Made by a program: the position numbers and the translations under genes
The notes under the pieces: generated by a model
Told to the model about the DNA's origin: nothing
Databases searched by the model: none
Seen by the model: the letters and a program-made list of their open reading frames with translations, nothing else
Shown here: positions 46,604 to 54,787 of the stretch, in pieces
How positions within the stretch are numbered: position 1 is the first letter of the stretch
Layout of the letters: each line of letters opens with the position of its first letter
NCBI RefSeq assembly: GCF_014396385.1
Contig: NZ_CP060716.1
Location: 2,170,001 to 2,234,000 of the forward strand
From: Leucobacter denitrificans
Lineage (GTDB): Bacteria > Actinomycetota > Actinomycetes > Actinomycetales > Microbacteriaceae
Length of the DNA stretch: 64,000 nt
Direction of reading: 5' to 3'

Positions 46604-48415
46604 ATGACCGTAGAGCTCCTGCTCGTGCTCGGGCTGCTTGCTGTCGTCATCGTGCTTTTCAGCATTGGTAAGCCAAGACTTGATGTCGTCGCGCTTCTCG
46701 CTATCGTCGCGTTTCCGCTCACCGGCCTGCTCACGGTTCCTGAAACCCTCGCTGGGTTTGCGGATCCGAACGTGCTGCTCATCGCCGCGCTCTTCGTCGT
46801 TGGCGAGGGTCTCTCGCGCACCGGCGTCACCTACAAGCTGGGGGATTGGCTAGCGGCCAGGGCGGGCTCGAACCGCACCAAGCTTGTGATGCTGCTCATG
46901 GTGACAGTCGCGGGACTCGGTGCGGTTATGAGCTCGACCGGGGTCGTCGCGATCTTCATTCCGGTGGTCATGAGCCTCTCAAAGCGACTCGGCATGTCTC
47001 CACGGCAGCTCATGATGCCGCTGAGCATGGCGGCACTCATCAGCGGCATGCTCACACTCATCGCTACCGCACCGAACCTCGTGGTCGACGCCGAACTGAA
47101 GCGCCAGGGTGAAGCGGGGTTCGGCTTCTTCTCAGTCACGCCGTTCGGCATCATGGTGCTCGTGCTTGGGGTCGGCTACGTGCTGCTCATGCAGCGCTTC
47201 TTGGGCGATGACGAGAGTGACGAGCAGGGTGGATCGCGTGACTCGTTTGGCGACCTGCTCAGTCGATACGGCATCGAGCAGCAAGCCGGAAGGTACCGGG
47301 TTGAGACCCGTTCGCCGCTTATTGGTATGTCGGTGGAGCGAGTCGACTTCGGAGAAACGACGAGTTTTGTGCTCGGCGTCGAACGCAAGCGATTCTGGCG
47401 CAGCGCTACGCTTCTCACAGAGCCAGACACGCGAATTAAGCGCGGAGATGCACTCGTCGTCAACTTCGCACCGACGTCGGACGTGTTGGACCGGCTGGGG
47501 CTCAACTTTATCGGTGAATCTGACTACGTGTTCGACGATCACTCGCGGCAGCTCGGCATGATCGAGATCGTGGTGCCGCCGGAGTCGCGAATAGTTGGCA
47601 AGCGTGTTGATGAGCTGCGCCTCGACTCGAAATATGGCGTGACGGTGCTCGGCCTTCGGCAGTCTGGTCACGAAATTGCTGAGGGCTTTGCGGATCGGAA
47701 GTTGAAAGCGGGAGCCATGATGCTCGTGGCGGGGGATTGGAACGCGATCCGCCGCATTCGTCAGGTAGCTCGCGAGTTCGTGCCGATGGCCCTACCCGCA
47801 GAGGGTGATGAGATCGCACCAGCCGCATCTCGGGCACCACTTGCGCTCGCGAGCGTGGCGCTCATGATCGTGCTCATGGTGACCGGCATCGTGCCGAATG
47901 TCATCGCGGCCCTCATCGCGGCGCTGCTCATGGGACTGTTCCGTGCGATCGATATGCCGTCGGCGTACCGTTCGATCCACTGGCCGACCCTCGTGCTCAT
48001 CGCGGGCATGCTGCCGTTCGCCCAGGCGCTTGAGCAGACGGGCGGAATCGACCTCGCGGTCGACGGGCTCGTGAGCGCATTCGGTGGCGCGGGGCCGCAC
48101 GCGCTGCTTGCGGTGCTCTTCGCTGCGACCGCACTGATCGGGCTCTTCGTGTCGAATACCGCAACCGCGGTGCTCATGGCACCAATTGCTATAGCTATGG
48201 CGCACACGATGGGACTGTCTCCGTACCCCTTCGCGATGGTCGTGATGCTCGCCGCGTCGTCGGCATTCGTCACGCCGGTGTCGTCACCCGTGAACACGCT
48301 CGTGATGGAACCGGGGCGCTATCGGTTCTCAGACTTTGTGCGCTTTGGTGGGCCATTCACCCTCGTCATCATGCTCGTGAGCGTGGTGACGGTACCAATT
48401 TTCTTACCGTTCTAG
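46604..48415 (+). CDS. SLC13/DASS-type transporter with RCK-C (TrkA-C) domains
   Basis: A 603-residue membrane protein: N-terminal helices (LLAVVIVLFSIGKPRLDVVALLAIVAFPLTG), the signature MSSTGVVAIFIPVVMSL, then a cytosolic middle (about 205-395) with two TrkA-C-like domains (GMSVERVDFGETTSFVLGVER; IVGKRVDELRLDSKYGVTVLGLRQSG), then the second half with FVSNTATAVLMAPIAIAMA and SSAFVTPVSSPVNTLVM. It probably imports a dicarboxylate, sulfate or similar anion with Na+. GGAAGG precedes the ATG. Confidence 0.85.
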   Translation: MTVELLLVLGLLAVVIVLFSIGKPRLDVVALLAIVAFPLTGLLTVPETLAGFADPNVLLIAALFVVGEGLSRTGVTYKLGDWLAARAGSNRTKLVMLLMVTVAGLGAVMSSTGVVAIFIPVVMSLSKRLGMSPRQLMMPLSMAALISGMLTLIATAPNLVVDAELKRQGEAGFGFFSVTPFGIMVLVLGVGYVLLMQRFLGDDESDEQGGSRDSFGDLLSRYGIEQQAGRYRVETRSPLIGMSVERVDFGETTSFVLGVERKRFWRSATLLTEPDTRIKRGDALVVNFAPTSDVLDRLGLNFIGESDYVFDDHSRQLGMIEIVVPPESRIVGKRVDELRLDSKYGVTVLGLRQSGHEIAEGFADRKLKAGAMMLVAGDWNAIRRIRQVAREFVPMALPAEGDEIAPAASRAPLALASVALMIVLMVTGIVPNVIAALIAALLMGLFRAIDMPSAYRSIHWPTLVLIAGMLPFAQALEQTGGIDLAVDGLVSAFGGAGPHALLAVLFAATALIGLFVSNTATAVLMAPIAIAMAHTMGLSPYPFAMVVMLAASSAFVTPVSSPVNTLVMEPGRYRFSDFVRFGGPFTLVIMLVSVVTVPIFLPF

Positions 48416-48951
48416 GCGATGCTTCCCCACATCCAGTCCGCTGCCACCTCGGGTGAGGGGAGCGGATCTTGTGAGAGCCAGAACTCTATGACGCCGAGTA
48501 TGGCGCCCGCCGTTCCCGCAGCCTCGACTTCGACCGGAAGCTCGGTGTTGCGGCGCACTGGAGATCGCTCGATGCCCTCCTGAACGATGGCAATGGTGCG
48601 CGCGCGGACACGGCTAGCAACACGCGCAGACCCGTGAGGACCGAGCGCCTGCCGGTACAGGTCGGCGTGTTCAGCGAAGTGGCGTGCGAAGCGCACAAGT
48701 TCGGTTGGTGGTTTTGTGGAGTCATTCAAGTGCACTGGCTCCTGCGGCCTGGCCGCTTCTGTTTCGAGTGATTCCAGCGCGCTCGCGAGCAGTTCTTCGC
48801 GGTCGGTGAAGTGCTGATAGAAGCTGCTGCGATTCACCCCGGCGCGCGTGACGATTTCGGTGACCGGAATCTCGCCGATGGGTCGATCAGCGGCGAGCGC
48901 GAGTACCGCCTTGAAGAGCACTGATCGTGTGTGTCTGGCTCGTGGATCCAT
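48412..48951 (-). CDS. TetR-family transcriptional regulator
   Basis: A 179-residue regulator with the HTH LAADRPIGEIPVTEIVTRAGVNRSSFYQHFTDREELLASALE. Its C-terminal domain is short and helical. It converges on the SLC13 gene (4-base overlap) and is divergent to the SDR gene at 49086, the likelier target. Confidence 0.87.
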   Translation of the reverse strand: MDPRARHTRSVLFKAVLALAADRPIGEIPVTEIVTRAGVNRSSFYQHFTDREELLASALESLETEAARPQEPVHLNDSTKPPTELVRFARHFAEHADLYRQALGPHGSARVASRVRARTIAIVQEGIERSPVRRNTELPVEVEAAGTAGAILGVIEFWLSQDPLPSPEVAADWMWGSIA

Positions 48952-49085
48952 GCCTCTGATTCTGCCAGTATCTGCCAGTTCGCCGTGAGCACAGTCACAA
49001 CGCTAGCTTCTCCGACACCTGTCGGAGTAATGTGCAGGTATAGGCACACCGGATTCGACCGGTTCGCACTGAGAAAGGACTCGCA

Positions 49086-50090
49086 ATGGCAAAACTCACC
49101 GCAAACAGCACGATTGGCGAATGGCTCGATGATCCACAGGGAAGCGAGGCGGTTGGTGCATTGCTCGCCGCCTCGGGTGCCGACCCGAGCTCGCTCGAGC
49201 CCGTGAAGTCACTGCCCCTGCAGCAGATGGTCGCCCTCAGCCAAGGCAAGATGCCTCAGTCAGTCATTGACGATCTCGTTCGCTCGGTAAACGGTGGCGA
49301 GATTCCCGAGGAAGAGTCGACCGGGGCCTGGCAGGAGCAGGTCACCAGCGGCCGGTTCGCGGGACAGACCGTAATTGTCACAGGTGCTGCGAGCGGCATT
49401 GGTCGCGCGACCGCGTCACGCATCGTGCGCGAGGGCGGCAAGGTCGTAGCAGTTGATATCTCTGAGGAGAAGCTTGAGGAGTTCGCCAAAGAGGCACCCG
49501 AGGGGAGTGTTATCGCGGTCGCCGCAGACGTGACGAAGCAAGAAGACATCGATCGTGTCGTGAGCGCGGCAGGTGAGCGGATCGATGGACTTGCGAATAT
49601 CGCTGGCATCAACGACGACTTCTCGCCGATCCACGAGACGAGCGATGAGATTTGGGATCGCGTCATCGGCATTAACCTCACCGGTGTGTTCAAGCTCACC
49701 CGCGCGGTCGTGCCGGCGATGCTCGCCGCAGGCAAGGGCTCGATTGTGAACATCACCTCGGAGGCAGGCATTCGCGGAAACGCCTCGGGCAATGCGTACA
49801 CGGTCTCGAAGCACGGCGTCGTGGGCCTCACCCGTAGCGCAGCGTTCATGTATGCGAAGCAGGGCATACGCGTGAACGCGGTTGCGCCGGGCGGAGTTGC
49901 AACAGGCATCCCGTTCCCGCCGAACGTTTCTGAGGTTGGCAGCGCGCGCCTGCATCCCTTCCAGTCGGCGATTCCAACGCTCGCGACCGCCGAACAACTC
50001 GCGGCGTCGATCACCTTCCTGCTCAGCAACGATGGCGTGAACATTAACGGCGCGATTCTGCCGTCTGACGGCGGTTGGTCGGTGCAGTAA
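49086..50090 (+). CDS. SDR-family oxidoreductase with an N-terminal helical extension
   Basis: A 334-residue protein. Residues 1-85 are a helical module (STIGEWLDDPQGSEAVGALLAASGADPSSLEPVKSLPLQQMVALSQGKMPQSVIDDLVRSVNGGEIP) absent from most SDRs. Then a classical SDR: TVIVTGAASGIGRATASRIV, NIAGIND, the Ser strand NITSEAGIRG and Tyr-x-x-x-Lys in YTVSKHG. The catalytic triad is complete. AAAGGA precedes the ATG. The divergent TetR gene is the probable regulator. Confidence 0.88.
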   Translation: MAKLTANSTIGEWLDDPQGSEAVGALLAASGADPSSLEPVKSLPLQQMVALSQGKMPQSVIDDLVRSVNGGEIPEEESTGAWQEQVTSGRFAGQTVIVTGAASGIGRATASRIVREGGKVVAVDISEEKLEEFAKEAPEGSVIAVAADVTKQEDIDRVVSAAGERIDGLANIAGINDDFSPIHETSDEIWDRVIGINLTGVFKLTRAVVPAMLAAGKGSIVNITSEAGIRGNASGNAYTVSKHGVVGLTRSAAFMYAKQGIRVNAVAPGGVATGIPFPPNVSEVGSARLHPFQSAIPTLATAEQLAASITFLLSNDGVNINGAILPSDGGWSVQ

Positions 50091-50114
50091 CTTTGTGACG
50101 CAGTAAGCGCACGA

Positions 50115-50154
50115 CGCGAGGCGGGTCCACACTTGGCAGTGGATCCGCCTCGCG
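50115..50154 (+). terminator. Terminator hairpin after the SDR gene
   Basis: CGCGAGGCGGGTCCAC / GTGGATCCGCCTCGCG (16 pairs, one G-T) with an 8-base loop, followed by TGTTTAA. Confidence 0.75.
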
Positions 50155-50171
50155 TGTTTAACGCTGCGTGT

Positions 50172-50270
50172 TTAGCGGTGCTTGTCTCGACGCTTCACCC
50201 AGAGCGCGACACCTACGACGATGCCTGCCGCAACAAAGATCGTCCAAGAAATAACAGCGCCCAGAACCAT
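50172..50270 (-). CDS. Tiny membrane protein, 32 aa
   Basis: ATG 50270 to TAA 50172 on the minus strand encodes one hydrophobic helix (GAVISWTIFVAAGIVVGVALW) and a basic tail VKRRDKHR. A single-helix protein with this positive-inside tail is plausible, but so short a frame could be chance. Confidence 0.4.
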   Translation of the reverse strand: MVLGAVISWTIFVAAGIVVGVALWVKRRDKHR

Positions 50271-50321
50271 GCTGTAACCGTATCAGCGAGCCCTGTGTCT
50301 TATTGGCCCTGCGCAGACCGG

Positions 50322-50327
50322 TAAGGT
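50322..50327 (+). promoter_or_regulatory. -10 element of a leaderless promoter (TAAGGT)
   Basis: TAAGGT ends six bases before the tdk ATG, which has no ribosome binding site. Confidence 0.5.
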
Positions 50328-50333
50328 CCTTGT

Positions 50334-50918
50334 ATGGCAAAACTGCACTTCCGTTACGCGGCCATGAACGCTGGCAAGAGCACTGCGTTACTCCAGGTCG
50401 CGCACAACTATGACTCGCTGGGCAAAAGCGTCATGATCGTGAAACCAGTGGTCGACCTGAAGGGTGGCGACCGCATCGTGTCGAGGCTCGGTGTTGAGCG
50501 TGAGGTCGACTACCTCTGGGCTGCCGGGGTCTCACTGCCAGTGGCCGAGACACTCGACGTCATTCTTGTCGACGAAGCCCAGTTCTTAACGGTTGAGCAG
50601 GCAGATGAGCTACTCGACGTCGCCGTTCGCGTGGGCGTCACCGTCATCGCGTACGGCCTGCGCACCGACTTCCGGGGCGACAGCTTCCCGGGTGCGGCCA
50701 GGTTGCTCTCGATCGCGCACGAGATCGAAGAAATCCGCACGCTGTGCAGGTGCGGGTCGAAGGCAACCATGAACCTGCGCAAGATCGACGGTGTTACCGT
50801 GTTCGACGGAAACCAGGTCGCGATTGATGACGGCAGTGTCGTCTACGAGTCTGTCTGCGCGAGGTGTCACGCGAGAGAACGAGACATTGGGATGCGGGGC
50901 GCGACAGTTCGCGCGTAG
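50334..50918 (+). CDS. tdk: Thymidine kinase
   Basis: A 194-residue TK1-type kinase: P-loop YAAMNAGKSTALLQVAHNY, VILVDEAQFL (Walker B), AYGLRTDFRG and the zinc lasso cysteines CRCG and CARCH. It salvages thymidine to dTMP. The start is leaderless, so the ATG at 50334 is well supported. The stop is overlapped by the -10 of the next gene. Confidence 0.94.
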   Translation: MAKLHFRYAAMNAGKSTALLQVAHNYDSLGKSVMIVKPVVDLKGGDRIVSRLGVEREVDYLWAAGVSLPVAETLDVILVDEAQFLTVEQADELLDVAVRVGVTVIAYGLRTDFRGDSFPGAARLLSIAHEIEEIRTLCRCGSKATMNLRKIDGVTVFDGNQVAIDDGSVVYESVCARCHARERDIGMRGATVRA

Positions 50919-50921
50919 TGT
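50916..50921 (+). promoter_or_regulatory. -10 element of a leaderless promoter (TAGTGT), overlapping the tdk stop
   Basis: TAGTGT includes the tdk TAG stop codon and ends six bases before the ATG at 50928. Confidence 0.5.
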
Positions 50922-50927
50922 GGGTGC

Positions 50928-51584
50928 ATGGCACGCATCATTCTTTTCGGTGGACACGGCAAAGTAGCGCTTCTCACGGAGCCGATACTTGCGGGGCGAG
51001 GTGATGAGATCACCGCGGTGATTCGAAACCCCGACCACGAAGATGCGGTGCGGGCTGCAGGTGCGACGCCGGTCGTCGCCGACATTGAGCAGCTCGATGT
51101 CGATGCGCTGGCAGAGCTCATCTCGGGTCATGATGCGATTGTGTGGTCGGCAGGTGCAGGCGGTGGTAATCCCGCTCGCACCATCGCAGTGGATCAGGAC
51201 GCGGCTATCCGCACCATGGACGCTGCACTGCAGACCGGAGTCACCCGCTACGTGATGGTCTCGTACTTTAATGCGTCGCGAGAGCACGGGATCGACCCGG
51301 AGAATGCGTTTTATCACTACGCCGAGGCAAAGGCTTCAGCGGACACTTACCTGCGCCACAGCTCGCTCCAGTGGACCATTCTCGGGCCGAGCGGCCTCAC
51401 GCTTGAGAAGCCGACCGGCCGCATCGACGCCCACGCGGCCGAATCGGGAACTGTCTCGCGCGGAAACGTTGCACGCGTTATTGCGGCCGTGTTGGCTGAC
51501 GACTCGACGATCCACCACACGATTACCTTCAACGACGGCGACGAGCCAATCAGCGAGGCAGTGAAGCACGGGGTGCCCGCGTAA
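50928..51584 (+). CDS. NAD(P)-binding oxidoreductase (NmrA/SDR-like)
   Basis: A 218-residue Rossmann protein: ARIILFGGHGKVALLTEPILAGRGDEITAVIRNPDHE at the N-terminus, HDAIVWSAGAGGGNP, RYVMVSYFNAS, and WTILGPSGLTLEKPTG. It belongs to the YwnB/YtfG-like atypical SDR group, probably quinone or epimerase-like reductases. It is transcribed from a leaderless promoter of its own. Substrate unknown. Confidence 0.82.
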   Translation: MARIILFGGHGKVALLTEPILAGRGDEITAVIRNPDHEDAVRAAGATPVVADIEQLDVDALAELISGHDAIVWSAGAGGGNPARTIAVDQDAAIRTMDAALQTGVTRYVMVSYFNASREHGIDPENAFYHYAEAKASADTYLRHSSLQWTILGPSGLTLEKPTGRIDAHAAESGTVSRGNVARVIAAVLADDSTIHHTITFNDGDEPISEAVKHGVPA

Positions 51585-51591
51585 CGACGGG

Positions 51592-51906
51592 TTAATCGGG
51601 AACGTCGAGCGAGATGATGTCCTCGTCTTGACGCTTGTGCTCGACCTTCTCGCCCTTCTTCTCCGTCGCTTCTTCGCGTGTCTCTGCGACATCAGCGGCC
51701 TCGTCGGGGTCGAGGTTGGTCTCGGTATCGAGGTTTGTGTCTTCGTCTTCGTCACCGCCGCCAGACTTCTTTGCGGCAACCGGTGGATCGGCCGCATCCT
51801 GGCCATCCTTACCCGCGTACTCGGCCTCCTCGTAGACTGACTCCTCAACCGAGGGTGGCGCGGTTGCTGTGGGCTCCTGTTGTGAATCCTTGCCCTGCTG
51901 CGACAT
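51592..51906 (-). CDS. Acidic, probably disordered hypothetical protein
   Basis: A 104-residue protein of low complexity: Glu, Asp, Lys, Ala and Gln dominate (KSGGGDEDEDTNLDTETNLDP; EATEKKGEKVEHKRQDEDIIS). No hydrophobic core, signal or membrane segment. AGGGAGGTCACC precedes the ATG. It converges on the SDR gene (seven bases between the ends). Function unknown; the frame is long and codon-like enough to be real. Confidence 0.55.
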   Translation of the reverse strand: MSQQGKDSQQEPTATAPPSVEESVYEEAEYAGKDGQDAADPPVAAKKSGGGDEDEDTNLDTETNLDPDEAADVAETREEATEKKGEKVEHKRQDEDIISLDVPD

Positions 51907-52084
51907 GGTGACCTCCCTGAATGCTGGTTAGTGATCTACTCATACTTCTAGAAACCACTTGCTGTTTCAGGCGAGCATATGCTCACCCAGACGGCCACCG
52001 TCAGGGGGTTGTGAATGCTGAGCTAAACAGCTAGACCGGTGATGTTGCGAGGCAAGTCGCACACCGCGGCATGTTTGCTACGAG

Positions 52085-52545
52085 TCAGAGTGCGCCCGCA
52101 AACCCTTGCTGGCGCCACGCCTCGTAGATTGCGATCGATGCGCAGTTTGCGAGATTCATTGAGCGACGCCCCGACACCATCGGAATGCGTAGCTTGTCGG
52201 TAATGGCTTCGTGCTCGAGGATCTCGTCAGGCAACCCTGTCGGCTCGGGGCCGAAGAGGAGCACATCTGTCGGCTCGTACTCGACGTCGGTGTACCGTCG
52301 CTCAGTGTGGGCGGTGAACGCGAAGATGCGGGCGGGAAGCAGCGCTTCAAGCGCCGCCTCGAACGAGTCGTGAAGGTGCACGACTGCGAGGTCGTGGTAA
52401 TCGAGGCCCGCGCGCCGCACTTTCTTATCCTCAAAGTCAAAGAGCGGCTTCACTATGTGAAGCTCCGCCCCGTGCCCGCGGCCAGACGAATCGTATTGCC
52501 AGTGTTTCCAGCGATGCGGGGTTCAAAAAAGAGAATGCGAGTCAC
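52085..52545 (-). pseudogene. trmL: tRNA (cytidine34-2'-O)-methyltransferase TrmL, interrupted by a one-base frameshift at 52468-52471
   Basis: The SPOUT methyltransferase TrmL modifies the wobble base of tRNA-Leu. From GTG 52545 the frame reads ILFFEPRIAGNTGNTIRLAAGTG, then stops (52453); from 52462 the second frame gives ELHIVKPLFDFEDKKVRRAG through LLFGPEPTGLP and IPMVSGRRSMNLANCASIAIYEAWRQ, the knot region. Adding one G to the GGGG at 52468-52471 restores GTG-AELHIV and a 153-residue protein of normal size. The break is the same kind as in recN. The GTG start is backed by TATTCT six bases upstream. Confidence 0.88.
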
Positions 52546-52551
52546 TCACGA

Positions 52552-52557
52552 AGAATA
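52552..52557 (-). promoter_or_regulatory. -10 element of a leaderless promoter (TATTCT)
   Basis: Minus-strand TATTCT, then TCGTGA, then the GTG at 52545. Confidence 0.5.
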
Positions 52558-52562
52558 CCGCG

Positions 52563-53387
52563 TCACGCCTTTGTGCCCCCGGCGAGTGGCCAAGCGAGCG
52601 CCTTCCAGGGGCTTTCGGATGAAGTAGTCAGCCACTCAATCGCGTCAAGAAATGGGCGTCGCCCGTGCTTCGTGTAGCCGTGCAGGCCTTCGATGTAGGC
52701 CTCACCAAATTCGTTCCAACTACTGAAGCCGGTGAGCGCAGCGGTCGCGAGCACATCTGACGCCTCGCGCACTGCCAGATAATCGAGATACCCCACGCAT
52801 CCGGCCCATCGCACGAGGTTCGCGAACCTCGCGATGTCAAACGCAAGGTCTGGCAACAGTTCTACACCCTCGTCGGGTGTTTCGAGCCCCTCTGCGATGT
52901 GTGACGCGATGAACTCCGCGGCCTGCTCGGGCGCACCATCGGCGACGAGTCGTGCGCGCAGGGTGAGCTCCGTTTCACCCCGAGCTGCCGCGTATTGCGC
53001 GGCACTCCTCGCCGCGATGCCGACAGTGTTCCGCACCTGCACCTTCGCCTGATCGGCCCGATTCACGTGCCAGTCGGTTGAGAGAACCTTGCGTAGTGTC
53101 GCGAACGGGAGTACCGATCCATACCCAAAATATGTCTGTTCTGGTGAGTGTTTGCGCTTCGATTCTCGCGTGTGTACCCACTCAGGCCTCGCATACACCG
53201 CGGCGAGCGCTGGCCCGAATCGTTCCCAGGGGTCAGTTGAGACTCTGGCAGATGGGCTGCCCGGTCCCTCGAAGTAGGCGCGCAGTGTTCGTTTGCGGAT
53301 CACCACAGCGATACACACCACCACGATCGACAAGAGAATGACGGCCGCAAACAACCAGATGATGAGTGTCAGCTGTTCGGGGCTCAT
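52563..53387 (-). CDS. DUF1266-like membrane-anchored protein
   Basis: A 274-residue protein: one N-terminal helix (LTLIIWLFAAVILLSIVVVCIAVVI) and a basic stop-transfer, then a soluble helical domain with FDIARFANLVRWAGCVGYLDYLAVREASDVLATAALTGFSSWNEFGEAYIEGLHGY, like the DUF1266 family. Function unknown. The ATG at 53387 is set by a leaderless TACAGT six bases upstream; the open frame extends to 53576 but only through non-coding-like sequence. Confidence 0.65.
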   Translation of the reverse strand: MSPEQLTLIIWLFAAVILLSIVVVCIAVVIRKRTLRAYFEGPGSPSARVSTDPWERFGPALAAVYARPEWVHTRESKRKHSPEQTYFGYGSVLPFATLRKVLSTDWHVNRADQAKVQVRNTVGIAARSAAQYAAARGETELTLRARLVADGAPEQAAEFIASHIAEGLETPDEGVELLPDLAFDIARFANLVRWAGCVGYLDYLAVREASDVLATAALTGFSSWNEFGEAYIEGLHGYTKHGRRPFLDAIEWLTTSSESPWKALAWPLAGGTKA

Positions 53388-53393
53388 GTGCTC

Positions 53394-53399
53394 ACTGTA
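53394..53399 (-). promoter_or_regulatory. -10 element of a leaderless promoter (TACAGT)
   Basis: Minus-strand TACAGT, then GAGCAC, then the ATG at 53387. Confidence 0.45.
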
Positions 53400-53657
53400 G
53401 CGACTTGTGGCTGCCAGAGGTAGGTTTGCGACACGTGTGGAAAATGGTGTCGTGTCGAAAACGTTATAGAGCAATTGGGGTAAACGTAGGCTAGGGTTTA
53501 GGTATCGGCGCTTTCTTTCCGTTTTGCTTCGCTTCAGTGTCATCCAGTCGCTGGTGTGGTTACCCCGGGCTGGCACGCTGATACCAGTAAGCTCGCGTAT
53601 TTTGCGCGAACAGTTATGAGTCGCGCAAGCGGCTCCGCATCACAAAGGAATGCTTTC
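53400..53657 (+). promoter_or_regulatory. Long upstream region of the cold-shock gene
   Basis: 258 bases without a gene before cspA. A TAGGGT at about 53494 is a candidate -10, which would give a 5' leader of roughly 150 bases; long leaders are a usual feature of cold-shock genes because they fold differently in the cold. I cannot define the start site. Confidence 0.35.
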
Positions 53658-53864
53658 ATGGCAACCGGCATTGTTAAATGGTTCAACTCCGAAAAAGGCT
53701 ACGGCTTCATTGCTCCCGACGACGGGTCAGCAGACCTCTTCGCTCACTTCAGCGCGATTGAGGGCTCAGGCCGTCGCGATCTCGAAGAGAACCAGCAGGT
53801 TGAATTCGACACCGAAGACGGCGCTCGCGGCCCACAGGCTGTGAACATCCGCAAGCTGTCCTAA
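53658..53864 (+). CDS. cspA: Cold-shock protein CspA family
   Basis: A 68-residue single cold-shock domain. [15 protein letters not shown] (RNP1 KGYGFI) and [11 protein letters not shown] (RNP2-like) are intact, and the ending [20 protein letters not shown] is as expected. It binds single-stranded RNA and melts structure. AAAGGAATG lies ahead; the ATG at 53658 is the family start. A U-tailed terminator follows. Confidence 0.95.
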   Translation: MATGIVKWFNSEKGYGFIAPDDGSADLFAHFSAIEGSGRRDLEENQQVEFDTEDGARGPQAVNIRKLS

Positions 53865-53891
53865 TTACACGCGCCCTTCGGGGCGTATGTG

Positions 53892-53933
53892 CAAAAGGAG
53901 GCTCCTGGTTTTCCAGGGGCCTCCTTTTGTTTG
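53892..53933 (+). terminator. Rho-independent terminator of cspA
   Basis: CAAAAGGAGGCTCCTGG / CCAGGGGCCTCCTTTTG (17 pairs, one wobble) around TTTT, with a T-rich flank after the stem. Confidence 0.88.
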
Positions 53934-53964
53934 TCATGGTTAATTACCCCGTGCGACATACACT

Positions 53965-54023
53965 TCGACCCGGCAGTCGTTGCTGCTTTCACAGAAGTGA
54001 ACGAGCAACGACTGCCGGGTCGA
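53965..54023. terminator. 20-bp perfect hairpin downstream of nagB
   Basis: Arms 53965-53984 and 54004-54023 (TCGACCCGGCAGTCGTTGCT and its complement) with a 19-base loop that itself folds (TTCAC-AGAA-GTGAA). It lies just past the end of nagB on the minus strand. No T tract follows. Confidence 0.65.
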
Positions 54024-54041
54024 TGGCAAGGGAAAGCTTCG

Positions 54042-54773
54042 TTAGTCCTGTCGCTTGAGAAGCGAAGCGGCTGCAGTGTCGAGCACAAACACGGCGTTCG
54101 GGTGAAGCTGCGCGATGCTCGCGGGCATCTCGGTGGTTACCGGCCCCTCGATTGCTGCGGCAACGGCCTGCGCTTTCGATTCGCCGATCGCAACGATCAC
54201 CAGCTTGCGGGCCTCCATGATGGTTCCGAGTCCCTGCGTGATTGCCTCGGTAGGCACATCGGCCTCAGACGGGAAGAATCTCGCGTTGTCTGCGATTGTC
54301 TCGGGAGCCAGCGACACCCGTCGCGTGCGCGAGTCGAGTGCAGACCCGGGCTCGTTGAACGCGAAGTGACCATTCCGGCCGATGCCCAAGATCTGCACGT
54401 CGACGCCACCGGCTGCAGCGATAGCGGCCTCGTAAGCAGACGCCTCAGCAGCGGTGGCGAGCACCGAAGGCACCGCCACGAGCGACGGCGTCAGCCCGAG
54501 AAGCTGCACGACCTCCCGATCCACCACTGAGTGATAGCTCTCGGGGTGCCCAGCGTCGATATCGGCGTACTCATCGAGCGCGAAGCCCCGCACCCGCGAA
54601 ACATCGATACCGCGCAGCGCGACCGCCTCTGCCCACGCGTGATAGAGCGGCAACGGGGTCGACCCCGTTGCGAGCCCAATCACCGCGTCTGGGCGCGCAA
54701 GGATCGCCTCCACGACATGCGAAGCGGCGAACCGCCCGAGGTCTGAGAGGTCGTCGAAGACGCGAACCGTCAT
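54042..54773 (-). CDS. nagB: Glucosamine-6-phosphate deaminase
   Basis: A 243-residue enzyme (EC 3.5.99.6) that turns glucosamine 6-phosphate into fructose 6-phosphate and ammonia. VIGLATGSTPLPLYHAWAEA (phosphate loop), FALDEYADIDAGHPESYH (catalytic Asp), ILGIGRNGHFAFNEPGSALDSRTRRVSL (the GIGxNGH loop) are all present. Length is normal. Close downstream of ppa on the same strand, with no other amino sugar genes in sight. Confidence 0.93.
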   Translation of the reverse strand: MTVRVFDDLSDLGRFAASHVVEAILARPDAVIGLATGSTPLPLYHAWAEAVALRGIDVSRVRGFALDEYADIDAGHPESYHSVVDREVVQLLGLTPSLVAVPSVLATAAEASAYEAAIAAAGGVDVQILGIGRNGHFAFNEPGSALDSRTRRVSLAPETIADNARFFPSEADVPTEAITQGLGTIMEARKLVIVAIGESKAQAVAAAIEGPVTTEMPASIAQLHPNAVFVLDTAAASLLKRQD

Positions 54774-54787
54774 GCGTGCGCGGGCGC

